Source of the DNA: Glandiceps talaboti | Lineage: Eukaryota; Hemichordata; Enteropneusta; Spengelidae | NCBI RefSeq assembly: GCF_964340395.1 | Contig: NC_135563.1 | Span: 5,348,922 to 5,412,921 of the forward strand | DNA: 64,000 nt | Reading direction: 5' to 3' | Part shown: positions 50,131 through 63,062 of the stretch, in pieces | How the letters are laid out: every line of letters starts with the position of its first letter | Position numbering within the stretch: the stretch's first letter is position 1 | The notes under the pieces: generated by a model | Told to the model about the DNA's origin: nothing | The model's database searches: none | Seen by the model: the letters and a program-made list of their open reading frames with translations, nothing else | Made by a program: the position numbers and the translations under genes

Positions 50131-51942
50131 GTGATCATAACTATACGAACAAACTTTGTGATATAACGACTGAGGGAAAATCGGAATAGAGGCGAGAGAC
50201 GTCATCGAAAATGTTGGTGCACAATAAAGAGCAGATAAGCTGGTATAATGTAGTCACGACGTGAAACTTGAGTTTGAGATGACGTCTCCTACGTAAACCA
50301 TTTCTCACGAACCCTGAAATAATTAGACGTTTCTGTCATTCCTTGTACAAGAGATGACTTAATAACACAACATCTCAAACATACATACATAACCCTGTTT
50401 GGAATTCAGTCACAATCGATCCAAATTAATTTAATGAAATCTTGCACATCTACATATGTACATTACATTTCTTGGCGTAGTTTATATGACTTAAGACTTG
50501 AATCCCGTGTGACTTGTTAAAATATAGATAAATCACATTGATAGAGTCAAATAACATGTCTATCGAATCATGTCTAGTGATTGACTCGGGCGGGGCTCTC
50601 AAATCTCAAAGACCTATAATGTTACCATTTTTAGCTTATTTACATTCCCGTAACTTGTATTTGTTACTGGCCATTAAGATTGTCACTCAGTATCTTGGGT
50701 TTCATGACATTGTTAATTACTAAATTCACAGATCGCTACTCGAGAGTTGACTTTCTCTCAGTTCTCGACCTTCCTGCTAGAAGGACTTACATCTACCTAG
50801 AAATGTCGTATAAGTGTAACTCAATTATATCCCTTCCTAGCAGTAGAAAATAGTGGTGTGCACTATAAAATGTACAATTCCTTATAAAATCGTGAGTGAA
50901 CCGAGATGTCTAGCAGTATTTGCGTTTAAAGTAAATGTATTCAATATCCACTGAAGTGTAATATTGAAAAGGCTATCGAACTAAGTTCAACATAACACAT
51001 ACACTAGTGAATAATCTGCAACTACAGCTCATAGGTGTCTCCATAGTAACATAAGGGGTTGTGATTCAAGAGATAATGCGAGTATCAGTATATCAGTTTC
51101 TTTGAATGTTATTTGAAGCTTTTGCAATTTAAATCCGAAACGGAAATTTTTGAAACAGACAACGAGCATGTACAATCATTAAGCATTCTTTAGACTTCGC
51201 GTCATCGTCAGGCGAATGTATGTATTGGATTACACATCCATCCTTAATGTATTGATTCCGCTTTGCCGAAAAAGCTATCGTTTACCATAACATAATTTTG
51301 ATACCACTTGTGAAAATGTTCAATTATAGAACATGACATCAGTGGTGTAAATAGTGAATATGTGTTTATATACTGAAGTTACCAAAATAAGTTATATGTA
51401 CAAAAACTGAAAAGAAAGTGGGGAGAATTACATAAACATCTATCGTGAGGGGCGTGAAATCGCATAATTTCCTAACGAACCAAAATGGAATGAAATTTGG
51501 ATGTCTCGGAGACGAGATTTTGATATGTACTTTTGACACATATAAAGTCAGGTAATTATCTCACTGTCAGCTTTCCTAATGTTTACCTTATAAGTAATAT
51601 TATTAAGCACGACCCTAAAAGTCACCGACATGACGTCACATGACGAATGGATAATATTTGCGCGTCACGCTGATCGACAAGGGCGAGTTAGAGATCAAGA
51701 ACTGCTCAGACTTGTACATAATTCCTATATTCTCCATTGTTCGCCCCTTTGTCAGAAATATCCACATAAAAATTATCCTGAATCAGTTCTTTATTTCTGT
51801 CTAAAAACGCGTAATATCGAAATGCTGATTAAAAGTATCACAGCTTTAACTTTTCTTTCTGTTTGTGAGACTCAGTGAAGCAAGATGCTAAAACAAATTT
51901 CTAATCCGGCTGGAAATGCTCACATTTCGAACATATATGGTT
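50129..51942. other. no gene supported
   Basis: Frames at 50538-50723 and 51630-51878 start with ATG but show no known domain. Confidence 0.45.
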
Positions 51943-52065
51943 TAAGCAATTTCTAAAACGATCAATTGTAATTTAAAGCTGCACTACGTACAACTTGATT
52001 ACATTGGTATCTGCTTTGTTAGACAACATTTTCTCAATAGTATCGCAGGGAACCTGAGAATCTTT
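51943..52065 (+). repeat. duplicated block A, copy 1
   Basis: Matches 52342-52465, 399 bp away. Shared sequence includes AGCAATTTCTAAAA, AATTTAAAGCTGCACTAC and GGTATCTGCTTTGTTAGACA. Confidence 0.9.
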
Positions 52066-52097
52066 ACATTCTCAACAAATGTCACAGTACATGCTGT

Positions 52098-52342
52098 GGT
52101 TGGCCAGGAGATCACTAACAGCAATGAGCAAATAGCAATCAATGAGAAAAAATAACTTATTAAGAATATTCCAACAATTGTCTGTAGGAACGACAATCTC
52201 AAAACTTTGCCCTTACGGAAGACATTCAGTTTACATCTGGTCTAGTTACGTTCTTGCACATTAGCTTATTTGTAGATGTAACCCCATTTGTAGTGACATG
52301 TGGTAATAGATCACTGTCGATAGCAGTAACGGTTTTAGATAA
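52098..52342 (+). repeat. duplicated block B, copy 2 (contains an H1 end)
   Basis: Near-identical to 48484-48722. It carries the H1-type end CCCTTACGGAAG at 52210-52221. It sits between the two copies of block A. Confidence 0.9.
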
Positions 52343-52465
52343 GCAATTTCTAAAAAGATCAGTTGTAATTTAAAGCTGCACTACCTACAACTTGATTAAA
52401 TTGGTATCTGCTTTGTTAGACAACATTTTCTCAATAGTATGGTAGGGAACCCGAGACTTTTCCTA
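52343..52465 (+). repeat. duplicated block A, copy 2
   Basis: Second copy of 51943-52065 with a few substitutions. It is followed by a poly-C run (about 52477-52490). Confidence 0.9.
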
Positions 52466-54612
52466 TAAATCAATGCCCCCCCCCCCCCCCCATCGACCAG
52501 AAAAAATTGCATATGCACACAAAACGTAATCATTGACGAGGCATGTCATCAAAAAAGTATGTGACAATCGCTGTGATTGAGTATGACATAGCTTATGCAA
52601 ATTTACAATAATATCCAAAACCAACATGAAATCGGTAATTATATAGGTGTTCAACATTGCAATAATATGACAGCCGTGTTAACGTTCTATTCAATGCATG
52701 AGTACATATATGTCCACCCATTTAATCAAGTCAGTTACAACTCAGAAATTAACTTTTTTAACGGAGATTAGTAAAAATATATTACGAAAACTCTTATAAT
52801 ACAATTTGAATACCCCCATCTTCCAATCTTAATGTCGAAGGTATACATCGGAAGGAGTATACACTTTATGAATAATTCAAAAGTGATCTACAGAACAACA
52901 TGAAAAACAACCACAATATTCGCCTATTGGGAATTATCTGAGGTAAGATTACAAATAGCTCCTATTATAACCCCTGAGATTATGTCACTGGTTTATATAT
53001 CATAATTGTTCATAATTGATCGTTCTGTCTTCTTTACTAATCCCCTACTTGAGGTTTCATTTTTCACCACCGTTGACATTTGTCTGAACTGATTTTCAAC
53101 ACCAACTGTACGCAAATTGCATCATTTTTTTCAAAATTTCATTTTCATTACGTCTTTCTTCGTATAAAACATGGATATTTAAGGAAAACTATGCATGGAA
53201 TTATCAGCTGTATTTAGTACAACTAAAAAAGTCGTATGGCTCACTTCTAGATTTTCTACAAGGAACGTTTTGAGACTTTTTCTATTCAATACTTACTATA
53301 TTGAGTGTCTGTGTACATTAAATACGTACGAATGTATGAATAAGTAATTTGAATTGTTTTCAATTGAATACAATTTTATATATTCACTGAAAATTGTTAA
53401 GATACCAATTAACTGACGCACAAATGTTAATAGGTTAATGACGGTGAGGTGCTGAATTTATGGTACAGACCCAAAAACCGTATTTATTGTACCATATTAT
53501 GTATACAGTTCCACAAATACATTACCCGCAGGTGATTATATACTGTTCAATGTGTGCGGTATTATGCGCACTTCGTTATATCAATTGAAAGGGCTTCCAA
53601 AAACGTTTGAGCTGCAGGTAGTATACTTTAATATGGTGGTCATGCCGATGCATCTTAAAAAGCCTTCACACAGGCTTAAGGTTTAGTGGACTAGATCTGC
53701 CACGGATTGTACTGCTGTAAGAATTACACTATAACAATAGGTTTAATAAACCATGATGATCTGACCAAAGCTGTATCATCTAGACGTAAAATTCTAATCA
53801 AGCAATGCAATCATAGAAACTAGACTACTCAGGGTGATAAGCACATATTTATAGTTGGAATTTTCATGACACCATTGAAACTTTGATCGTTGAATGCAGT
53901 GCGTGACCAACATCGGCCAAGTAAAACAATATTAAAATAATCTATCTAGAGAAGTAATAATTCTTTTTTTTTTAAAGAAACAGAAAACCAACTTCAAAAT
54001 CAAATGTAATTCTAAATGTGTATTGCTTAACAGGAACTTGTCGATTAAAATTAAAGAAAAAGAGAAAGAATGGGACTCCATCGGAGCTGCTGTTTCCACA
54101 GTAAAATGCATTCTCGTTAAGTCTGGTACACAAGGTTATACAGTGTTGACCACGACATTATCTTCCACGAAATGTAAATCTTTATGCCTTGTAAATGTTT
54201 AATTAGCGTTGATTTTTACCTTCTGTTCGTGTGGCAGATGAACCATTTAGTATCACGAACATTCATGAACATTATTACTACACAGCTTGACAGACTCTAT
54301 GCATGATGATGCAATCGAGCACCAAATGCAATGTTTTGTACGTATACAGCCAAGCCAACATTTTACTCCGTACATTTTCGCACTGTTCAGTTGAAGTTAA
54401 TGCTAGAACTTTTTGCTCGAATATGTACTGCTCACAGCCTTGGTCATTGTACAATAAGAAGAGTCTTAACAACCTTAGAGTTGGTTACAACAATGCTTTC
54501 CGTATTTTGATGAATTACTCGAGTGATTGCAGCTCTAGTTTAATGTTTGCACAGCACACAATCCCTACCTTTGGGGTGGTAAACTGTAAACTGGTGTACA
54601 ATCTTTCTGAAC

Positions 54613-54650
<38 letters not shown>

Positions 54651-57600
54651 TACCGATAGCGACATTAGACATCTCATTATGTCTTCGAGGATAGCGTTCG
54701 CTCTTAAGATGAGAAGAGAATTGAAACAAAACATCGTAACTATATAATGATTAGTGTTGCTTCAGTTCTCGTAGAGATAAGTTGCAGGATTGTATTTTGA
54801 ACAGATGTTCTGATGTTGTAGATGACACAACAGGGACTTATTAAAAAAGAGCCTAACGAACGAGTCGATATTCATATTCATTTGGGATCTTCAAAGGTTG
54901 TGCACGTGAACCGAAAAGTACATCTAGACTCTGAGAAATCAAACATTTGTAGGCTTAATCGCATCGTTTCACTTCAAGCATTCTTTTTGAGGAAACATGA
55001 TCGACAGAAAAAATTATTTGTAGCCTCACATGTGGCAACGATAATATTTTAGTAATTTAACATTAAATTGTTTGACAGGTTAAATTGCTGATGTCATTTC
55101 TAAGAATAATTCATTTGACTATACCGAGGAATTATTGATAATGCAATTTTGAGATATGATAAATTCCATTATATGTGAAGACGATAAATTATCGAAATGT
55201 ATTACATTGCCACGGTTTTCATCTAATTTACGGTATGGTCAAAATTGCTAGATAAGACGAAAGAAATTCTCCTTACATAATGACAGAAAACTTCATTATG
55301 CAAACATACACCAACTGTTCAACTTTGCATATTCTTAGCATGTAAGTTTTTACCAACAATATTTAAATATTCTGTACCAATATAGAAAAATTTCATTTAT
55401 TACAGATTTCATCTCAGCATGCAACCGACTAGACAATCTCAAGCAGGAACTATAGTTTTCATTTAAATGGCCCCTCGCTACATCTGCAGAGAAAGCCGTG
55501 ATATAAATAATTTATGATAAGTGATTACCTCATACTTATTAGTACAAAGAGGTGTGTCTTCTAATTACTGTCACCTGATTCAATAGATCACACGACACAG
55601 GCCAAATGTCGTCTACCAGTTCTTATGGATCGATACGACGATGTATAGGTGGCAGGCTTTTTCCACCATAGATATTCCATCTTTCATAACTCAATATCGG
55701 AGAAGTTGCTTTACGTAGAATTGTTCAAAGTTATATTTCAAGGCCCCTAAGCATACAGCTGTGTTAATCTTGTCTTTGTTCCCCATTTAAAGTGTGTTTG
55801 ACAAAACATAACAATAAAACATAAACAAATTGACATATAGGTATGACCAATTAGCTTTTGACCCATCTAGGTGAGAATAATACATTGCAAGTAAGGAGGT
55901 AAAGGTGTCATAATCATGATATTAGGTAATGGTAATCGCAAGATGTTTACATGTCCCACTAACTAAACACAAAGTCACACGGGGTTGCTTTAAACATTAA
56001 ACATGCATCGATTCCACAAGAAGGAGAAATACATCATCCACTTTTCACTTGAGTTGGTATATAATATCACAGCATTGATATAAGGCACTTGGATATCATG
56101 CCCAGCCCGGTCGATTTTTGTGTTCGAAAAATATACATCCGAAATTCATGTCATAAGCTAAACACTTGGAAATAAAAGAAAAAATATGAACCCAATGTCA
56201 AGTGAAAGGTTTGATCAGTCAAAATGATCTGTGGAGGAACAATATGGAATTATTTTTTTTATAACTCAATAACTCATTTAATTTTCACCAATAAAAATGA
56301 CAGAACTTAGACTGGGAAAGTGTACATGGCAAAAATATAATTTAGTATTGCATGGTCACCCTCCCTGGTGAGGGCCATGGAAATAGTTCAGTGGAACTAG
56401 TCTTAATCCAATGGCTCAGAAATACAACATATAAACTACAAAACAGAAAATAAAAATAAAACAAAAACATCTGAAAACAAGTTTTCTGTAAGAAATATAT
56501 ACACTAAGTTACATACAAAATGGAATGACTTTCATCAGTAAATAATGCCCTTGTCTAGTTTTGTGAACTGACGACATCAACAACTTGTTAGTTGTCCCCA
56601 CTGATTCGGGACTTTAATAAATGTCCAGATAGCTTCACCTTTCATCACTTCTTCAGGCAAATCGATTGACGTTACATGAGCTGCCTTCATGCTCAACGAC
56701 TCTAACTTTCCCACTCGTGCTTTGATCTAGCGCAATGAGTTGTGAAATAATAATGGCGATTGAAAGGGGTTCGTCCAGGATTGTCCCGAAGCGACGTTTA
56801 TCGAGGCAAATAGGGCTCATTCACAGGCTAAGGTTTTTACACTACCCTTTGGCAGGAATGGAAACCAAAAAGATCTTTAGCAGAGAAGAAGTCCTTGATA
56901 ATTCTCTTCTGGACCGGGCGAATGTGACTAAAATTAAACTTGCGGAGTTAAAAGTCAATGCTGTCATTCAGGATCCATTGTCGCAACTGTTATATGATTG
57001 CATTATTTCAATACTAAAATGTAAATTGCCACGCTAATGCTTTGACAACTGTGTATTATAAGTTGCCACACCCAGCCATCAGGAATGTTAAAATATGTAC
57101 CTTCTCTTCTTGGCAACAATTTCGGTACAACCTAGAGGATTTGTTTTTTATTTTATTTAAATTGTGATAGACCAGTTCAAAGTTAACCTTTTGATCAATG
57201 GTGTGAATGTGCGTTCTTTCGGTCGCCACTCTATCCTGTACTTCATAAAACTCGCGACATCCATTTGGTAAGTATTTGGCGATGCGTTCAGTAGGCATGT
57301 CTAGCTGTATTACATTTAAATAGAATAGTTTTGGGCAAGATGTGTTAATCTTTCGGAACAAGTCAAACATTGCATATTCGTTCTTGACATAATATACTCA
57401 TAACTATTTCAGTGAAACAACTTCAAGAGCTGCAACAATACAAATCTTAAGAAAGGTGATATGTGATCAATCCATTCTTTACTGTATGGTATTTTCACCA
57501 ACTTGACCTTTCTAATCACAACATAGTATCTTCCCTTTTTATAGTCATTAACAGACCATGCCGCTAAGCAGAACATAGTCCGGATGATGGATGCCACTAT

Positions 57601-58049
57601 ATTAAGGAGTGCTTTCAAAGTGCCAATTGCAACATTAAAGACAGTACTTTCAGAATTTAACTCTACTCCTAAGATCATCGGATTAACAACAAAAGATTTC
57701 TTTGAGAGTACCATTTTGTATTGAAAAGTTAAATTGATTATCACTTCACATTACCACCACTGAGTCTGACTTTTGATTGAATTCAACAATTTAAATAATG
57801 AAGTCATTAGCACATACTGGGAGTGTTTTATGCAATACATTACCATCATTTTGTAGAAGGGATTCTTTGTGCAGTAAACTGTAAGGGCTAACTGTTACTA
57901 ACTAATACTGATCTTTCGGATTTACATGTTCTTTGTATGTAACAGAACACCAGCTGCCATTTTTTAAAAACAAACCTTAACGATTAAAATTAAGATCAAA
58001 CCCTTTGAAAACATAACCTTCTTATAGTGATATACTTTTTTATTAATTG
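52466..58049. other. no gene supported
   Basis: Long AT-rich region. Three open frames of 100-111 codons crowd 56735-57744 (one plus, two minus). None has a recognisable domain, and such frames are expected by chance. An (ATA)n tract lies at 54614-54651. 56330-56385 has a short CCATGG-bounded inverted repeat. Confidence 0.4.
54614..54651 (+). repeat. (AATA/ATA)n microsatellite
   Basis: About 12 ATA trinucleotides. Confidence 0.95.
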
Positions 58050-58321
58050 GTAAAATTAGTCATTTAAATTAAAAGCTGCACCAACAAGCTTTTTTTCATC
58101 TGTACTGTACATATGTATCAAATTAGGATTTGAAGCTTGCACTCTAGATGTAATCTGATTACTTAACATCAATCATTATGCAAATCAACCATTAATATTC
58201 ATACGATGTTTAACAAAATTTAATTAATTCCTGCCAATACCATGATATGTAGCAGGTTTCATTAGGGTTGGTGTAGAAAGTTTGGGATAGTGAGAAAAGA
58301 CAGACAGACAGCCAGCCAGCC

Positions 58322-58360
<39 letters not shown>

Positions 58361-58390
58361 AGCATAACATAATCTTCTCTTACGGAAAGT
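58050..58390 (+). mobile_element. Helentron-like element H1, 3' fragment
   Basis: Carries AAAAGCTGCACCAACAAGCTT, CATCAATCATTATGCAAATCAACCATTAAT (given in parts: ATCATTATGCAAAT, CCATTAATATTCATA), then a GACA/GCCA tract (58298-58359) and a decayed end CTTCTCTTACGGAAAG (58373-58388). It has the same orientation as 36324-37383. Confidence 0.7.
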
Positions 58391-61300
58391 GAAATGAAAT
58401 ATATCCATGTCACCTTGTTTGATTCCAGTAGACTGTATAAATTGTAAAATGTATAAATTCTAAAGTAAATCTGCAGGGCAAGGCTTTGAATCTGGTAAGC
58501 ATATACTTAGTTTGACTTAATCAACGTGCGGTCACTTTATCAAATATTCCCTCAGTAGTTGGTTTTTAATCATAGAGTTCTTGTTTTGAACGCAAACTAT
58601 TTATATTAACTTACGTGACTTGTCTACTCGAAATAGATTGTATGGGGGGATTATCAGTTGATTTACAGACTAGATATAGCCATAATGTCAAAAACATTCG
58701 GCTTATCAACTCTGTAATTTGATTACTGGATACGGGGATACATGTATATTATGTGAATTGATGTATTTGTGATCGAATATATGGTAATACGCTGACTGAA
58801 TTCGCTTAACGATTTATTACTTTCAATTCTTAAAAGCTCATTACAAGTATCTTTTCATTCAATATATAAAATTCCAATTTAACACGATTGGAGTGATAAA
58901 TACAAAGTCTTTCCCAATGCTTTTTCAGTATTAATTGAATGTGATCGTTAACTTTTATTGTATGGAGCTATAAAAAGTACCACCCTTATTCGCCATTTCA
59001 CTGCATTTCATACTTATTTTCTATTGGTACAGTATAAATCACTGCTAGAGTTTTGCTTGGCTTAATATGACAAACTTTGCTTGGTACAAGTAGACACATG
59101 TTGTATTATCGTATGTAGGATCTATTGTAGCTACTTATACGATGGCTATTGTCAGTTTAAGCTGGTACATGGTAATCCCTATATTACGGATTTAGTAGTC
59201 ACCATTCGATTTAAACTACTAGAGTACTTGAAGACGCTACTTCACATTGATGTAGATATTGCTGAAAAGCCCTATAGAAAATGTCTCAATGGCGTTTTGT
59301 TCAAAGTAATCCTACTGCTAATACTAATACGCACTATTCAACATAGTAGACAATGGTCTGTACTAAATAAGACTCAATTAAGTTTCTAATGCTGGCCCAA
59401 CAAAACTCTTTTGAATCCATCATGTTCATTAGTTTTATGCTCATAGAAAATACGACGAAATGCGATAGATTTATCTGTCTTGTAGTGTAGTGAAGTGGTT
59501 AGACTTCTCTTCTGACATGTTTATTTTTATATACTGCTCATTATATCCTTAGCTCTCCTACACAGATGCCACCTTAAACCAAGTTTGCAATTGTGTATAA
59601 TTATCATCTTTAAAGCAACAATAGCTGATTGTTTCCTTGGCAACTTGATTTATTCTTGCATTCTTGCTGTAATTAACTTACCTTGATTCAAAATTGTCAT
59701 TGTTTACGTAGAACTTGTATATATTTGAAGTATTTCGTATGATAGATACGTTTCTAATGAAATTTTGGGTGAAATTATTTGTAACGTGGTTTTAAAATTA
59801 CTAGGAGGGCGTAGATAAATGAAACAACTTTTTTTTCAGTAGGGAAAGACTAGGGAATATTTATGGCCATGGTATACATATGCGATAATGACCGCGTACT
59901 TGTACCTTTTTGACTGTAGATATACAACATGGTTGTAAATGGTGTATCTCAACTTCGTGTGCACTCAGTTTATGAGATACAACATACTTAAATTCGAATA
60001 TCGATTTTGTGAATGGATTCTGTATTCAATGTTTGCAATATAAAAACGAACATTTGTTGAAAAGGATATTAAAATCAGGCCACCTCCCGATATCTCTCGT
60101 CGTTTCTTTTGACTTTCAGGTTTGCTTTAGATGTTAAAGTGCTGGTTTGAACTACTTCGTGTATTCATCCAGGTGAATTTGACAACTTAATCTATCGACT
60201 GTCTGCAGCTCTAGTTACCCTGCCTGGACAAATGTTTGTCGATCTAAACATGATCTCATCCAAGGGCTAACACATTAATTTCCGTACCTTACGGCTAACA
60301 GAAGACTTTGTTGTGCACTATCAAATAGACACATTATGTTGGTAGCATAAGAAATGTAACATTGGAAATGTGTATATTTGATAATACTGTATTCACATTT
60401 GTCAGAACATAAGCCATTAGGCAAGTGTGACAATTTTAACTTAGCACGTACTTAATGAAATTGCATAAAGTGATTGTCATGTTCTTAGTAAACTAAGTTA
60501 GCATGTAAGTGGCGCCGAGAGTGGTGTTGCTTCTTGCTAAGTCTTGTTAGTTTCGCTCCTTAGAAGTGTGTTTACATGGCAACTGTTATACCTCACCGTT
60601 CTTAATAGTAAGGTATGTAACTTAGATATGTCGCTTACGTCATCATCACAGTACAACGTCTGTCAAACGTCACAATTAAACGTCAGCCGGCGGCGAATAA
60701 TTTCTTATCTTTGTCAGCCGACTAGTTTTCGCTTGAATCTGTGTTGTGGTTTTCAGTATGAACCATTTTATACATGGAATATCATTATGGGAGAATATTT
60801 CCTTGCTAGGCCATCTGAACATTTTCTACAGCTGTTATCATACCTTTCCATGTACGCGTACGCAGGAAACACGACCTTGTATGTTAAACGAGTGGTTTCG
60901 AAAATTGTAACATGCTTACATTTTTTATCTAAATTACTCAACTGATGCACCGACGCGACAATCAGCGCTACAGAATTGAAAGACAAAATAAAGAAATGAT
61001 AAAATATCGTAAAATATTGAATTGGAGTGATATTTGCATTACACTATAATTTGCATTTAATATGAACTATTAGTAAATATCCCCTTTATTCTATTGTTTT
61101 TGATATTCAATCGATATGTGTAAAGTATAGTTTTTACTCGTATATTCTGAAGTAGACAGTTAAAAGTTTAATCCCCTTGTAATATGGTAAGGCAAATGTT
61201 GACGGACGGAAGGCAAATCAGTAATGACTTTGATTCATTTTATTTGTCGAAAACATGCTACATACAGTATGTGTTATAAGATTTCACGGTATATTTTCCA

Positions 61301-61865
61301 CATTCAACATATAACTGTAATATATTACGTAATAGAGATTGAACGAGCAACCGTCGTTTACATCAACAGTATCGGGTTGTTTTTTAAATCATCTCAGTTA
61401 CATCTTACAAAAGTTGTCCAAATTAAAAGCGACTGCACAGAGGCATCACTCTGAAGTTTACATTGATGTCTCATTCCCTAAGGAGTATTCGATTTCATTG
61501 GCGTTGTCACGTCTTTAGGGTGTTTTCCAACTATCTAAATAATATATCGCTAAAAGTAGAAATTGGTGTTTGAGTCGTGTCTCAATGGTATGACCTTTGA
61601 TGTTAGTCGTATCGCCATAAGAGATGAACTATGCAAGAAGCAGAAAGAATATGTAAACGGTAATTATATGCCTTCCGATTGAGATTTTCTAAAAAAAATT
61701 CACTTTTTGTGCTGGAAATAGCTCCCAGCGATTCAAGAGAACTTGAATGCGTCCTAAAGTAAGTGCTTTCAAATTCAAATATCAGCTTGACTAACCACAT
61801 GTCAATGTGTATTCACAAATAATTATACTCTTCATATCCTTCAAGATTAGTATTATGTAAGAAAG
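58391..61865. other. no gene supported
   Basis: AT-rich. The frames at 59081-59389 and 60544-60945 lack ATG starts and known motifs. Confidence 0.45.
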
Positions 61866-62105
61866 GTTGTCGGTGGCCGAGTGGTTAAACCACTTGCCTT
61901 GTAACTCTGCGGTCGGGGTTCGGACTCATTCACAGAGTTTGATTAAATTTACAACGCTGTTAAGTATTAGAAGGGTGTCGTTCAGTTTGACTCCGAACAA
62001 CGCAGGTTTTCCCCGGGTACTCCGGTTTCCTCATGCACAAACACCGAACCTTCCTGCTGTTATTGAGCAATGGCATGAGTAAATGGCATATACATGTAAA
62101 TAAAT
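61866..62105 (+). mobile_element. tRNA-derived SINE
   Basis: The head has a perfect polymerase III A box TGGCCGAGTGG (61874-61884) and a B box GGTTCGGACTC (61917-61927), as in a Ser/Leu-type tRNA. The body contains CGCAGGTTTTCCCCGGGTACTC and CCGGTTTCCTC (about 61999-62032), a segment like the central domain shared by several animal SINE families. The tail is A-rich (AAATAAATGAAAAATG). The element makes no protein and depends on a partner LINE. The frame across it is an artefact. Confidence 0.8.
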
Positions 62106-62429
62106 GAAAAATGAATATAAGTTACTAGTTCCTCGTTGTCTTTTTCTTGACATCAGAAATCAAGAGATTACAATTCCTTTACGTTTGATTGAAGTATTTT
62201 GCTAAACTTGAAAAGCGTTTTACAAACAGCTGAACTAAGGTCTGTGGGATTACACCTATCCCAGGAGTACCATTAAACTGAAGCATATTACCTTGGACAT
62301 TGAAAATCATATTTAAAGTTGGAAGTTTAGATTTGTCATTTTGAACTGATTATAAAACACACAACTGAGTACTACCCAGAATAACATCAGATTTAGTATA
62401 TCGTCAGGGGGATATAATTTAATAGTAAG

Positions 62430-62510
62430 TCTATGGGCCACCTGGCTTTCACCTCAATCGAGTTGAGTGCAGGTGTGTATGTTGTAGTATAGGTGAGACT
62501 TTAATAGTAA
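62430..62510 (-). repeat. dispersed repeat, copy 2
   Basis: Reverse-orientation match of 18238-18330, sharing the 20-bp core GGCTTTCACCTCAATCGAGT. Confidence 0.8.
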
Positions 62511-62995
62511 TAGTTACACCTCGTACATATATTAAAGTAGAGTTTTGATTTAAAATGTTCGGTAGTTAAGTGCGTCAAATAAGTAGTGTTTAATCATTAT
62601 TAAATTCACTTTTCTCGTTTCAGCTGCGTCCTACCGATTCCCTATATTTGCATTTATACACATCATTTACTGTGTAATCCAGAATTCTGTTTGAAAGAGG
62701 ATTTCCCTTATCAGTTCAGTCTTTAGATAGTGTATACTTAGGTTAATGTTGATTGAGCAGCACGCTGTAGAAATCACTTGCCAGGGTGAGATAGAACGGT
62801 GGAAGCATGCATATGTATAGCATGTATCATCCACGTGTATAACATATCATATAATTCTACCAATGCTCATTTGAACTACTGTTAAATGAAAATAACTGCA
62901 TTTGGGGGAGAAAGCTTTCAAAGATGCATTGGTATATCGCATTTAAGATAGTAGTATTTAGAAACCCTTTAATTACAATACCTAACCGATTCTAA

Positions 62996-63062
62996 GGAGG
63001 CAGCGAGGGGGTTCGAACCTGTAACCTACAGGCTACTCTAACCATTCGACCATCATGACTCC
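62996..63062 (-). repeat. tRNA-like SINE head or tRNA pseudogene
   Basis: On the minus strand, GGAGTCATGATGG starts a tRNA-like sequence with A box TGGTCGAATGG (63052-63042), perfect B box GGTTCGAACCC (63018-63008), and ends (GGAGTCA, TGCCTCC) that pair at six of seven acceptor positions. It is too short (67 nt). The T stem is broken and there is no seven-base anticodon loop, so it is not a working tRNA. Confidence 0.6.

Noticed and set aside
56735-57744. Cluster of three unrecognised ~100-codon frames
   Set aside because: With a stop roughly every 14-15 codons in such AT-rich DNA, a handful of 100-codon frames is expected in 64 kb. No motif, splice pattern or shared strand supports a gene.
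59484-59520. tRNA-like GTAGTGTAGTGAAGTGGTTAGA
   Set aside because: Only a weak A-box resemblance, with no B box at a suitable distance.
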